Part shown: in pieces, positions 10,083 through 20,292 of the stretch | Numbering within the stretch: the first letter of the stretch is position 1 | How the letters are laid out: the number at the start of each line of letters is the position of its first letter | DNA from: Anas platyrhynchos | Taxonomy: Eukaryota; Chordata; Aves; Anseriformes; Anatidae | Direction: 5' to 3' | Assembly (NCBI RefSeq): GCF_047663525.1 | Contig: NC_092616.1 | Location: 4,005,501-4,069,500 of the forward strand | DNA length: 64,000 bases | Notes under the pieces: generated by a model | Seen by the model: the letters and a program-made list of their open reading frames with translations, nothing else | Told to the model about the DNA's origin: nothing | Database searches by the model: none | Position numbers and translations under genes: made by a program

Positions 10083-10470
10083 ATGCCCATCAGCAGCTCT
10101 GTGATGGAATTCCTTCTGCTGGCATTCACAGAAACATGTGAGCTGCAGCTCCTGCACTTTGCGCTCTTCCTGGGCATCTACCTGGCTGCCCTCCTGGGCA
10201 ACGGCCTCATCCTCACTGCTGTAACCTGCGACCACCGCCTCCACACCCCCATGTACTTCCTCCTCAACCTCGCCCTCCTCAGCCTGGGCTGCATCTCCAC
10301 CACTCTGCCCAAAGCCATGACCAGTTCCCTCTGGGACACCAGGGCCATCTCCTATCAAGGGTGTGCTGCACAGGTGTTTTTCTTTCTATTCTTCATGTCT
10401 TCAGAAATTTCTGTTCTTACTATCATGGCCTACGACAGCTCTGTTGTCATCTGCAAGTGCCTGCACTATG
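10083..10470 (+). pseudogene. OR14: Truncated OR14-like receptor pseudogene
   Basis: It begins like an intact OR14 (MPISSSVMEFLLLAF, then GNGLIL and HTPMYF) and preserves TM1 to TM3, but similarity ends at LHY just after the TM3 cytoplasmic end; the open frame then runs into retroelement sequence to 10514. Other damage: one Phe codon is missing in HTPMYFFL, DRY has become DSS, and CKPLHY has become CKCLHY. A splice acceptor (TTGTCAG, 10079) is still present, but the leader exon found upstream of the intact genes is absent. The TM4 to TM7 part is not found on the far side of the inserted elements. Non-functional. Confidence 0.9.
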
Positions 10471-11029
10471 AACTCAGAAGTCTGCCCCAAGGAAGGAGAT
10501 TTAGTGGAGGCTAGGAGTATGGGAGGATACTGGCAAGCGCCTAGAGCAGTGGGCACATCCAGTGCTTTGGAACTTCACCCCTGAGCAAGTGCAGAATCCT
10601 AAAAAAAATAGTGAAATGCATGAAAAAGGGTTGTGAAAAGACACAAATCGATGCAACATCCTGGGGCTATTCCTATGTATAGAAGACACAGTCAATGTTA
10701 CTCCAAGTCCAGTGACAGGCCCTCCCACAACTCCACCCTATGTGATGATTCCTGCAGCCACTCCAACTCCTCTGAAAGGCCCTGCAGACACGACAACTCC
10801 TGCAATGGGCCCTGCAGGCACTTCAGCCCCTCTGATGGACCCCATGGCTGGGCCAGAGAACCAACCTGTGTCACTATTGGTTACACCTTTCTGCAAGAGA
10901 AAACTATGGATGCAAAAAATCATTTTTCTTTTTTCCTTAGAAAGGAAAGAAAAGGGGCAAGAATTTGCAGGCAAGAATGCAGGAAGAAGACAAGGAATGC
11001 TTCAACAAAGTTAGGCCATCAAGGAAGAA
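10471..11029 (+). mobile_element. Older ERVL-type element, gag-type part (left piece)
   Basis: Plus-strand sequence starting where OR14 similarity stops. It carries a gag-like stretch with GYWQAPRAVGTSSALELHP and a Thr/Pro-rich segment (TPLKGPADTTTPAMGPAG). It continues after the young insertion at 15410. Broken and older than the element inside it; its insertion probably truncated the OR14 gene. Confidence 0.6.
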
Positions 11030-11617
11030 GGTTTCAGTTAGCACAGAATTAATTTTCTTCCTAGTAGCTGGTGGAATGCTGTGTTTTGGCTTAGGATGAG
11101 AAGAGTGCTGATAACACCCCGATGCTTTAATTGTTGCAGAGCAGTGCTTATACTAAGCCAAGGACATCTCAGCCTTTTGCTCTGTCCTGCCAACGGGCAG
11201 GCTGGGGGTGCAGTAAGAGCTGGGAGGGGACAGACCCAGGACAGGTGACCCAAACTAGCCAAAGGGGTATTCCATACCATCTGACGTCATGCTAAACAAT
11301 ATATAGGGGTGGCTAGCTGGGGGGAGGGGGCCGGACTGCTCGGGGTTAGGCTGGGCATCGGTCAGCGAGTGGTGAGCAATTGCATTGTGCATCACTTGTT
11401 TGTACATACTATTACTTTCGTATTATCACCATATTATTATTATTGTTATTATTGTTATTATTATTTTGTTATTATTATTTTCCTGTCTTATTAAACTGTC
11501 TTTATCTCAACTCACGGGCTTCACTCTCCATTTCTCTCCCCCGTCCCAGAGAGGGAGGGGGGAGGGTGAGCGAACGGCTGCGTGGTGTTTAGCTGCCAGC
11601 CGGGTTAAACCACGACA
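11030..11617 (+). repeat. 5' LTR of the young ERVL-type element
   Basis: Matches 14822-15409 over its full length as far as I can compare by eye. It contains a TATA-like ATATATAGG after TGACGTCATG, a TTA/TTG-rich tract, and ends GGTTAAACCACGACA. The TGACGTCA element is a palindromic CRE/AP-1-type site. Confidence 0.92.
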
Positions 11618-11624
11618 GCCTTTT

Positions 11625-11642
11625 TGGCGCCCAACGTGGGGC
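11625..11642 (+). other. Primer binding site, tRNA-Lys(1,2) type
   Basis: TGGCGCCCAACGTGGGGC lies eight bases after the 5' LTR and is the sequence expected to pair with the 3' end of tRNA-Lys(1,2), as used by several spuma-like and betaretrovirus-like elements. Confidence 0.85.
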
Positions 11643-11730
11643 ACGAAAGGTTGAGATAACGGCAGATCTGATCAGAGTGTGTTAAACTAAAATTGGTGTA
11701 AGGATTAGACCTGCTTAATAGTCACTTGTC

Positions 11731-14676
11731 ATGATGCTGATTGCTTTAATCTCAACTCTGCTGCGCCTGTTTTCCAAATTGAGTATTATAGTACATTATT
11801 TTCCGTATTTTCTCTCTGTAGTGTTGTTTATCCTCTCTGGGCCCTGGTTTCAGATCATTATGGTACTGAGTATTATAGCAATGGCTTATGAGACGATAAG
11901 ATATCTGGTCATGACTCTAACTTGGTATTCATACTCAGTAACATCGTGGACTCTGTACTTTGGAAACAGTATCTTGGGAACTATTAGCAATTATACCTAT
12001 TGTTTTTCTCCATTAGAGAGTCAGTCTGTGGAGGGAAAAGGGGAAGATAATTTTTCTTACTTGATTACTCTCCCTTTCTCCTTCACCACCCCTGTATCCT
12101 CCTGGATCACTCTGCCTTCTCCCTCAAAATATCTGCCTTCCTCCTTCACCACCCTCTTATCCCCTGAGCTTGTCAAAATAGCTCTCCAAGATATTGAATA
12201 TTATTGGGATACTCGGAATACCATAGTCTTGTTGTTCTGCCTCATGAATGCATTTTTCTCCATCCCTCTAGCAGCAGAGTGCAGGCCACAATTTGCCTTC
12301 ACTTGGAGGGGAGTCCAATATACTTGGAATAGGCTGCCCCAGGGGTGGAAACACAGCCCTACCATTTGCCATGGGCTGATCCAGTCTGCGCTAGAGCAGG
12401 GGGAAGCTCCTGAACACCTGCAGTACATCGATGACATTATTGTGTGGGGTGACACAGCAGAGGAAGTTTTTGAAAAAGGGAAGAAAATAGTCCAAATCCT
12501 TCTGAAAGCCGGTTTTGCCATAAAACAGAATAAAGTCAAAGGACCTGCACGAGAGATCCAGTTTTTAGGAATAAAATGGCAAGATGGACGTCGTCAAATC
12601 CCAATGGATGTGATCAACAAAATAACAGCTATGTCTCCACCAACTAACAAAAAAGAAACACAGACTTTCCTAGGTGTTGTGGGGTTTTGGAGAATGCACA
12701 TCCCAAATTACAGTCTGATTGTAAACCCGCTCTACCAAGTAACCCGTAAGAAGAATGAGTTTGAATGGGGCCCTGAACAACGACAAGCCTTTGAACAAAT
12801 CAAGCAGGAAATAGTCCATGCAGTAGCCCTTGGGCCAGTTCGAACAGGACCAGATGTAAAGAATGTGCTCTACACTGCAGCCGGGGAGAACGGCCCCACC
12901 TGGAGCCTCTGGCAGAAAGAACCTGGGGAAACTCGAGGTCGGCCCCTGGGGTTTTGGAGTCGGGGATACAGAGGATCTGAGGCCCGCTATACTCCAACTG
13001 AAAAGGAGATATTGGCAGCATATGAAGGAGTTCGATCTGCTTCGGAGGTGGTCGGTACTGAAGCGCAGCTCCTCCTAGCACCCCGATTGCCGGTACTAGG
13101 CTGGATGTTCAAGGGAAGGGTCCCCTCTACGCATCATGCAACTGATGCTACATGGAGCAAGTGGGTTGCACTGATTACTCAGCGGGCTCGAATAGGAAAC
13201 CCCAGTCGCCCAGGAATATTGGAAGTGATCATGGACTGGCCAGAAGGCAAATACTTTGGGATATCATCAGAGGAGGAGGTGGGTCGTGCTGAAGAAGCCC
13301 CACTGTACAACCAGTTGCCAGAGAATGAAAAGAAATATGCCCTGTTCACTGATGGGTCCTGTCGTATTGTGGGGAAGCATCGGAGATGGAAGGCTGCTGT
13401 ATGGAGTCCTACGCGACGAGTTGCAGAAGCTGCTGAGGGAGAAGGTGAATCGAGTCAGTTTGCAGAAGTGAAAGCCATTCAGCTGGCTTTAGACATTGCT
13501 GAACGAGAAAAATGGCCAGTTCTCTATCTCTACACCGATTCATGGATGGTAGCAAATGCCCTGTGGGGATGGTTACAGCAATGGAAGCAAAACAACTGGC
13601 AGCGTAGGGGCAAACCCATCTGGGCTGCTGCATTGTGGCAAGATATTGCTGCTCGGGTAGAGAACCTGGCTGTGAAAGTACGCCACGTAGATGCTCATGT
13701 GCCCAAGAATCGGGCTACTGAAGAGCATCAAAACAACCAGCAGGTGGATCAGGCTGCTAAGATTGAAGTAGCTCAGGTGGACTTGGATTGGCAGCATAAA
13801 GGTGAATTATTTATAGCCCGATGGGCCCATGACACCTCAGGCCATCAAGGTAGAGACGCAACATACAGATGGGCTCGTGATCGAGGGGTGGACTTGACCA
13901 TGGACGCTATAGCACAGGTTATTCATGACTGTGAAACATGTGCTGCAATCAAGCAAGCCAGACGGTCAAAGCCTCTTTGGTATGGAGGACGATGGCTGAA
14001 ATATAAATATGGAGAGGCCTGGCAGATTGATTACATCACACTCCCTCAAACTCGCAATGGCAAGCGCCACGTACTTACAATGGTGGAAGCAACCACCGGA
14101 TGGCTGGAAACATATCCTGTGCCTCATGCCACCGCCCGGAACACCATCCTGGGCCTTGAAAAGCAAGTCCTATGGCGACATGGCACCCCAGAAAGAATAG
14201 AATCAGACAATGGGACTCACTTCCGAAACAACCTTATAGACACTTGGGCCAAAGAACATGGTATTGAATGGGTGTATCACATCCCCTATCATGCACCAGC
14301 CTCCGGGAAAGTTGAACGATACAATGGCCTGTTAAAGACTACCTTGAAAGCAATGGGCGCTGGGACGTTCAAAAACTGGGATACGCATTTGGCAAAGGCC
14401 ACCTGGTTAGTCAATACTAGGGGATCTACCAACCGAGCTGGACCTGCCCAATCAAACCTGTTACGTACTGTAGATGGGGATAAAGTTCCTGTAGTGCATG
14501 TAAAAAATATGCTGGGTAAAACAGTCTGGGCTACTCCTGCCTCAGGAAAAGGCAAACCTATTCGTGGAATTGTTTTCGCTCAGGGACCTGGATACACTTG
14601 GTGGGTGATGCAAAAGAACGGAGAGGTCCGGTGTGTACCTCAAGGAGATTTAATACTGGGTGAGAATAGCCCATGA
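11731..14676 (+). CDS. Pol-type open frame of the young ERVL-type element (fossil)
   Basis: An open frame of 981 codons. The first 170 or so residues are hydrophobic and Ser/Thr/Pro-rich and are not recognised as gag. From about residue 175 the sequence is retroviral: part of reverse transcriptase (YIDD motif near 231), an RNase H domain (LFTDGS near 537, TDSW near 602), the integrase zinc finger (about 699-742), and the integrase core (DNGTHF near 825, then KVERYNG). Integrase of this kind joins LTR DNA to the host genome. As the element lacks recognisable gag, I treat it as a broken or non-autonomous copy. Confidence 0.85.
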   Translation: MMLIALISTLLRLFSKLSIIVHYFPYFLSVVLFILSGPWFQIIMVLSIIAMAYETIRYLVMTLTWYSYSVTSWTLYFGNSILGTISNYTYCFSPLESQSVEGKGEDNFSYLITLPFSFTTPVSSWITLPSPSKYLPSSFTTLLSPELVKIALQDIEYYWDTRNTIVLLFCLMNAFFSIPLAAECRPQFAFTWRGVQYTWNRLPQGWKHSPTICHGLIQSALEQGEAPEHLQYIDDIIVWGDTAEEVFEKGKKIVQILLKAGFAIKQNKVKGPAREIQFLGIKWQDGRRQIPMDVINKITAMSPPTNKKETQTFLGVVGFWRMHIPNYSLIVNPLYQVTRKKNEFEWGPEQRQAFEQIKQEIVHAVALGPVRTGPDVKNVLYTAAGENGPTWSLWQKEPGETRGRPLGFWSRGYRGSEARYTPTEKEILAAYEGVRSASEVVGTEAQLLLAPRLPVLGWMFKGRVPSTHHATDATWSKWVALITQRARIGNPSRPGILEVIMDWPEGKYFGISSEEEVGRAEEAPLYNQLPENEKKYALFTDGSCRIVGKHRRWKAAVWSPTRRVAEAAEGEGESSQFAEVKAIQLALDIAEREKWPVLYLYTDSWMVANALWGWLQQWKQNNWQRRGKPIWAAALWQDIAARVENLAVKVRHVDAHVPKNRATEEHQNNQQVDQAAKIEVAQVDLDWQHKGELFIARWAHDTSGHQGRDATYRWARDRGVDLTMDAIAQVIHDCETCAAIKQARRSKPLWYGGRWLKYKYGEAWQIDYITLPQTRNGKRHVLTMVEATTGWLETYPVPHATARNTILGLEKQVLWRHGTPERIESDNGTHFRNNLIDTWAKEHGIEWVYHIPYHAPASGKVERYNGLLKTTLKAMGAGTFKNWDTHLAKATWLVNTRGSTNRAGPAQSNLLRTVDGDKVPVVHVKNMLGKTVWATPASGKGKPIRGIVFAQGPGYTWWVMQKNGEVRCVPQGDLILGENSP

Positions 14677-14815
14677 ACTGAATTGTACCATGTTAAATAG
14701 TATATTATACTGTATGTTATCACTACCATGATTACTATAGGTGACTAATTAGAATGTATGGAAAAGAGTGTAACCTGAGCATGACATAAATGGTATGGAA
14801 TAAGGGGTGGATAGA

Positions 14816-15409
14816 TGTCCTGGTTTCAGTTAGCACAGAATTAATTTTCTTCCTAGTAGCTGGTGGAATGCTGTGTTTTGGCTTAGGATGAGAAGAGTGC
14901 TGATAACACCCCGATGCTTTAATTGTTGCAGAGCAGTGCTTATACTAAGCCAAGGACATCTCAGCCTTTTGCTCTGTCCTGCCAACGGGCAGGCTGGGGG
15001 TGCAGTAAGAGCTGGGAGGGGACAGACCCAGGACAGGTGACCCAAACTAGCCAAAGGGGTATTCCATACCATCTGACGTCATGCTAAACAATATATAGGG
15101 GTGGCTAGCTGGGGGGAGGGGGCCGGACTGCTCGGGGTTAGGCTGGGCATCGGTCAGCGAGTGGTGAGCAATTGCATTGTGCATCACTTGTTTGTACATA
15201 CTATTACTTTCGTATTATCACCATATTATTATTATTGTTATTATTGTTATTATTATTTTGTTATTATTATTTTCCTGTCTTATTAAACTGTCTTTATCTC
15301 AACTCACGGGCTTCACTCTCCATTTCTCTCCCCCGTCCCAGAGAGGGAGGGGGGAGGGTGAGCGAACGGCTGCGTGGTGTTTAGCTGCCAGCCGGGTTAA
15401 ACCACGACA
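14816..15409 (+). repeat. 3' LTR of the young ERVL-type element
   Basis: 594 bases, starting TGTCCTGGTTTCAG and ending ACCACGACA, preceded by a purine-rich AAGGGGTGGA stretch. The same 594-base length occurs in the solo LTR at 44300-44893. Confidence 0.93.
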
Positions 15410-16108
15410 AGGGCAAAGAGGAAGAGATCAGAAAAGCATCAGTAACCACAAGACCCCTATCCCAGGGGGAGCTATGGGATTTGCGAAAAAAATTCAGTCA
15501 TCATTTAGGTGAGCACATTGTCACTTGGCTGCTCCAGTGCTGGGAGAACAGGGCTAATAGCCTGGAATTAGAGGGCAGAGAAGCCAAGCAGCTGGGATCC
15601 CCCTCTAGGGAAGGGGTGATTGACAAAGCAATTGGCCCTACCATTTTCCATGGACTGACCCAGACTGCCTTGCAATGGGGGAAGCTCCTGAACACCTGCA
15701 GTACCTTGGTGACATCATCATGTGGGGCAACAGAGCAGAAGTATTTGAGAAAGGGAAGGAAAGAATCCAAATCCTTCTGAAAGCTGGTTTTACCCTAAAA
15801 CAAATGTCAAAGGACCACAACACTTGATCCCCATGCAAGCTGGCCAGGGTCAAGGGGACCACAGCTCAGAGATGGGATGATGGGCATCAGTCATTAGGTG
15901 GTGAGCAATTGCATTGTGCATCACTTGCTTTGTATACCTAAGTATTAATGTTGTTATTGTTGCTGTTATTATTATTATTAATCTCTTCCTTTTCTGTCCT
16001 TTTAAACTGTCTTCATCTCAACCCATGAGCTTTACAGTTGTGGAGCTGCAGGAACAGTGAGCTAACAGCTGTGTGGTGCTGAGCTGCCGGCTGGGTTAAA
16101 CCACAACA
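15410..16108 (+). mobile_element. Older ERVL-type element, right piece with LTR end
   Basis: Directly after the young LTR comes a gag-like stretch (frame with GEHIVTWLLQCWENRANSLE), a reverse-transcriptase fragment around 15640-15790, and then the last part of an LTR (about 15890-16108) ending GGGTTAAACCACAACA. Together with 10471-11029 it is one older, broken element of the same family, split by the younger insertion. Confidence 0.65.
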
Positions 16109-16234
16109 TATTGACAACTGCACATCAATAGCAAAAATCACACTTCTAAAATCAGTCTCTCCCATGTTCAGAGAGGAGCAGTCGCTGATGACTTCAGTCT
16201 GCTTCAAACACCACACCCCAGGAGAGACCGCGAT

Positions 16235-16534
16235 GACTTCAGGAGCTGTCAGCCCTGAGGCCTTGGGGACACCTCGAGGGAGCCCAATGGCACAGAGCAA
16301 GTGATGCCATGGTCGGGTGCTGTGCTGCTGAGCTGGGCCGGGCTCCTGGGCCCAAGGGGAGCTCCTGGCAAGCGGGCAGCGCTGCACAGAGACAGCTCTG
16401 CCCAGGAGCAGCTCCTCTGCACAGTGCAGCAGGGCTGGGGGCACTGCCTGCAGAGACACAGTGCTTAAAGGCAGGCAGAAGTGGCAGCATGCCCAGAGCT
16501 CCATGCAGGAGAAGACTTCCCAGCCCTGCACCCG
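16235..16534 (+). other. Predicted non-coding leader exon of the OR14 gene at 18109
   Basis: Shares the GCTGAGCTGGGCCGGGCTCC and GACAGCTCTGCCCAGGAG landmarks with the other leader segments and ends at a strong donor, CCCG|GTAAGT, at 16535. No open frame is conserved between copies, so it is probably untranslated. The start is approximate. Confidence 0.55.
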
Positions 16535-18085
16535 GTAAGTGTCTGGCTGGAGGGCAATGCAGCCGCAGTTTCTGGAGGCAGGAGAAGCCGGGGGTGCAGG
16601 CAGGGGTGTCCAGGGCTGTGGTGCAGAGCAGGGTCCCTGCTGTGCCCCAGGGGCTGTGTGCCGGGGCAGGGCCTCTGCCGCCTGCCAGGCTCAGCACTCA
16701 GCCTGCCCGGGGAGCTGCCCAGGGCGCTGTGGGGAGAAGCTGCGGGTGGAAGGAGCCCCCTTGGCATGCTGCTGCTGCTGGGAGGCTGCTGCCTGGGGCA
16801 GCCTGCTCACAGCTCCACAGCACAACCAGCGTGTATCTAAAGGTTCTTTGAGAGAGCCGGGATAAAGTAGGGGATTTCAGCTTCAGTCACAGCTTTTCTG
16901 AGCCTCCTGAACTTCCAATCTTCTCTACTTGCCTCAGTTGTAATAGAAATATTTGCTGTTAATTCCAGGAAGCGCCTAAGACTCCATGATGGCTGAGAGG
17001 TTACAAGGATCTTTTCCTTCCCCTCAGCCCATAGAAAGCTCCACCACCACATGTGCAGTGTCAGCAGGGTCTGTGTGACCTGGGCTCTAGGACATGTCCC
17101 CAGCGAGCTGCCCCTGGGCAAAGCCCTGCTGCCAGGAGGTGTCTGCAGGGCAGAGCTGAGCACCCAGCGGGTGGGATGGGGGCTGTGAGGTGCAGGCAGG
17201 AGGCGTGAGGACAGAGACCCAGCTGCAGGCAGGGACAGCTGCAGGCAGCAGAACCACAGGTAGGGAATGAGAGGGAGCTGCTCCCAGAAACTCCATGGCA
17301 GGGTAATTTGGGCACCTCAGTGCCATCCCAGCACTGCTGATGTTTTCCATTGCCTTGACTGCCATCCAGCAAAGCCTCTGCCCCCACAACTATGGGATCT
17401 CAGGCTGTGTTGTCTCCTTGGCAGCAGGACCCTCAGAACAAAGAACCCCTCCTCCCCCCCCAGAATCCATCTTTCACTCCATTTCCTGCATCCCTCACTA
17501 GGAACCCTGTGCCTTTCTTCTGTTTCCCCTCCCATCCATCTTGCCCTTGCTATTCCCCTCAGACTTCCTGGGGAGTGGGTTTAAAGATAGAGCTCAAACA
17601 CCGGAATACTGAGTCTTGCTCTGGAGGTGAATCCCTGAGAGCAGAGTGCCCAAGCTGTTCTAGCCAAAATGGCTCTGGTCACTGCAGTGCCTAGTGCTGG
17701 GAAATAATCTGGCTCTGTTCAGGTCACTGTGGTTTATTTTCATCCAGCAGGGGTTTTCCCGGGGTTATCCTGCTGTAGAATGTTGAACACCCTCCCTGTA
17801 TTACAGGTACACTGCATCTGAATGAAATTATGAGTTTCAGAATGGGTCACCGCCTTTCCCAGCAGTGCTGAATCCAATGGAGCTCATGTGCAGAGGTCGT
17901 GGCTCCAAACAGTGCTCAGCCAGCACAAACCAGAGCTTCAGCCAGAAAGGAGAATGAAGATGCTGTTGAGAAAGTGAATAATTGTGGAGGTGGGTGAGAA
18001 AGGAAGAGTGGTGCTGAAAGTGGTTCTCTGAGATTTGCTCAGAGAACTCTGCCAAAGATCTCTGTGTCCTTTTGTCTTTGGACAG
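16535..18085 (+). other. Predicted leader intron of the OR14 gene at 18109
   Basis: Donor GTAAGT at 16535; acceptor TTGTCTTTGGACAG ending at 18085. It contains the shared block at 17060-17290 and, near 17915-18040, a pre-acceptor block (GCTCAGCCAGCAC, later TTTGCTCAGAGAA) also found before the genes at 10083 and 50025. No gene is seen inside. Confidence 0.5.
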
Positions 18086-18108
18086 GCCCCAAGGCCAAGA
18101 GGCATCAG

Positions 18109-19071
18109 ATGTCCAACAGCAGCTCCATCTCCGAGTTCCTCCTCCTGGCATTCGCAGACACACGGGAGCTGCAGCTCCTGCACTTCGTGCTCTTCCTGGG
18201 CATCTACCTGGCTGCCCTCCTGGGCAACGGCCTCATCCTCACCGCTGTAGCCTGCGACCACCGCCTCCACACCCCCATGTACTGCTTCTTCCTCAACCTT
18301 GCCCTCCTTGACCTGGGCTGCATCTCCACCACTGTCCCCAAAGCCATGGCCAATTCTCTGTGGGACACCAGGGCCATCTCCTACTCAGGATGTGTTGTCC
18401 AGGTCTTTCTGTTTGTCTTTTTGGTCTCAGCGGAATATTTTCTTCTCACTGTCATGTCCTATGACCACTACGTTGCCATCTGCAAGCCCCTGCACTATGG
18501 GACCCTCCTGGGCAGCAGAGCTTGTGCCCAGATGGCAGCAGCTGCCTGGGGCAGTGGGGTTCTCTATGCTCTGCTGCACACTGCCAATACATTTTCCCTG
18601 CCCCTCTGCCAAGGCAATGCCGTGGACCAGTTCTTCTGTGAAATCCCCCAGATTATGAAGATATCCTGCACACATTCCTACCTGAAGATTTTTTGGGTAG
18701 TTGTGGTTGGGGTCTGTTTAGCGTTTGGCTGTTTTGTTTTCATTCTTTTTTCCTATGTGCAGATCTTCAGGGCTGTGCTGAGGATGCCCTCAGAACAGGG
18801 CCAGCACAAAGTCTTTTCCACATGCCTCCCTCACCTGTTTGTGGTCTCGCTGTTTATCAGCACCTACTTTTTTGCTTACATGAAGCCCCCCTCTATCTCC
18901 TCTCCATCCCTCAACCTGGTAGTGGCAGTTCTGTACTCGGTGATGCCTCCAACATTGAACCCCCTCATCTACAGCATCAGGAATAAGGAGCTCAAGTGGG
19001 CTATTAGGAAAGTAGTTTCATGGATGTTTCTCAATAGTGACAAATTTCCCCTCTTTCCAGAAGTGACTTAA
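18109..19071 (+). CDS. OR14: OR14-like olfactory receptor with DHY motif
   Basis: An intact frame of 320 codons for a class II odorant receptor, a seven-TM GPCR of olfactory neurons. Seen: NSS glycosylation site at the N-terminus, GNGLIL in TM1, HTPMYCFFL in TM2, CQGNAVDQFFCE in the second extracellular loop, KVFSTCLPHL before TM6 and NPLIYSIRN in TM7. The start at 18109 follows a strong acceptor at 18085 and matches the paralogues' MSNSSS start; the frame extends further upstream but only into intron. Oddity: the TM3 motif is DHY instead of DRY (residues 119-121; CAC instead of CGC), a CpG-type transition that removes the arginine normally needed for G-protein coupling. Its closest relative in the window is the gene at 28091-29056, in inverted orientation. 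Confidence 0.93.
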   Translation: MSNSSSISEFLLLAFADTRELQLLHFVLFLGIYLAALLGNGLILTAVACDHRLHTPMYCFFLNLALLDLGCISTTVPKAMANSLWDTRAISYSGCVVQVFLFVFLVSAEYFLLTVMSYDHYVAICKPLHYGTLLGSRACAQMAAAAWGSGVLYALLHTANTFSLPLCQGNAVDQFFCEIPQIMKISCTHSYLKIFWVVVVGVCLAFGCFVFILFSYVQIFRAVLRMPSEQGQHKVFSTCLPHLFVVSLFISTYFFAYMKPPSISSPSLNLVVAVLYSVMPPTLNPLIYSIRNKELKWAIRKVVSWMFLNSDKFPLFPEVT

Positions 19072-19444
19072 CTTGGTACCTCCCCTCAGGCCTGGTCTTT
19101 CTTTCATTATCAATATTGTTATTGTTCTCTTTGGTATCATTTGATTTATTATGCTCTTAGAGTAATATCTCTTTTTCACCCTACTTCTGCTGAGGATTGA
19201 GACTCCCTGTTGCTCTTGAGGGTCTATAAATATGTTTCTAGGAGAAGGTCTGAGTAGTCTCTTACATAGCATTTGCAAAATAAAATGGGATCTCTGCAGT
19301 GCACTGTCTAAAGTCTTGGCTGTTTTTTCAAGGTTGTTACCAAGCTTTCCAGAAGCTTGTGCCACTTTCCATCACCTATCAGACACTTTCCATCATCTAT
19401 CAGTGGTCATGGTCATCCAGAGAGTTTCTAGGTGAGTAGAGACT
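19072..19444 (+). other. 3' flank of the OR14 gene, shared with the inverted copy
   Basis: No gene. This stretch is matched, reversed, by 27790-28090, downstream of the minus-strand OR14 gene (landmark GGTATCATTTGATTTATTATG). A candidate poly(A) signal AATAAA lies at 19279-19284; in the inverted copy the equivalent hexamer is altered. Confidence 0.6.
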
Positions 19445-20292
19445 TGCAAATGTGATGCCCATCTTTAAGAAAGGTCATAAGATTGACCCGGAGAACTATA
19501 GGTCTGTCAGCCTGACCTGGGTGCCAGGAAAGGTGATGGGACAGGTCATCTTGAATGCAATCATGCAGCACATGCGGGACCACCAGGGGATCAGGCCCAG
19601 TCAGTATGGGTTCAAGAAAGGCAAGTCCTGCCTGACCAACCTCATCTCCTTCTATGAGCAGTGACGTGTCTGGGGGATGAGGGAAAGCCTGTTGACATAG
19701 TCTACCTAGACGTCAGCAAGGTCTTTGACATGGTCTCTGACAGTATTGTCCTGGAGAAGCCAGCAGCCCATGGCTTGGACAGGCACACGCTTTGCTGGGT
19801 TAAAAACTGGCTGGGTGGCCGGGCCCAGAGAGTAGTGGTGAATGGAGTGAAATCCAGCTGGTGACCAGTCACAAGTGGTGTTCCCCAAGGGTTGGTGTTG
19901 GGGCCCATCCTCTTTAACGTTTTATTGATGATTTGGATGAGGCAATTGAGTGCACCCCCAGTATGTTTGCAGATGACACCAAGGTGGAGCGAAGCGTCGA
20001 TCTGCCAGAGGGTAGGAAGGCCCAGTAGAGGGACCTGGACAGGCTGGATTGATGGGCAGAGGTAAGTGGGATGAGGTTCACCATGGCTAAGTGCTGTGTC
20101 CTGCCCTTTGGCCACAACAACTCCATGCAATGCTACAGGCTTGGGGCAGACTGGCCTGAAAGCTGTGCAGAGGAAAAGGTTGGATGTAGTACTTAGGGAC
20201 ATGGCTTAGTGGGTGATATTGGTGGTAGGGGGATGGTTGGACCAGAAGATTTTGGAAGTCTTTTGCAACCTTAATAATTCTAAGATTCTGTG
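19445..20292 (+). mobile_element. CR1 LINE, ORF2 RT part and 3' end
   Basis: The frames read MPIFKKGHKIDPENYRSVSL and KPVDIVYLDVSKVFD, then [11 protein letters not shown], all CR1 reverse-transcriptase stretches, followed by CR1 3' UTR ending TAATTCTAAGATTCTGTG. It is 5'-truncated, has several stops and frameshifts, and skips most of ORF2 after the RT core. The 5' part of this same insertion is present in the inverted duplicate at 27410-27770, so the CR1 predates that duplication. Confidence 0.88.

Larger units (their letters stand above)
11024..15409 (+). mobile_element. Young ERVL-type LTR element, nested in an older relative
   Basis: Two long terminal repeats (11030-11617 and 14816-15409) flank an internal region of about 3.2 kb with a lysine-tRNA-type primer binding site, one long pol-type open frame and a purine-rich stretch before the right LTR. 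No gag or env part is recognised, so the element looks incomplete. The LTRs appear identical by eye over their shared 588 bases, which implies a recent insertion. It interrupts an older element of the same family (10471-11029 and 15410-16108). The right border is clean (TG...CA); the left outer border is less clear and I could not identify a target-site duplication. Confidence 0.9.
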
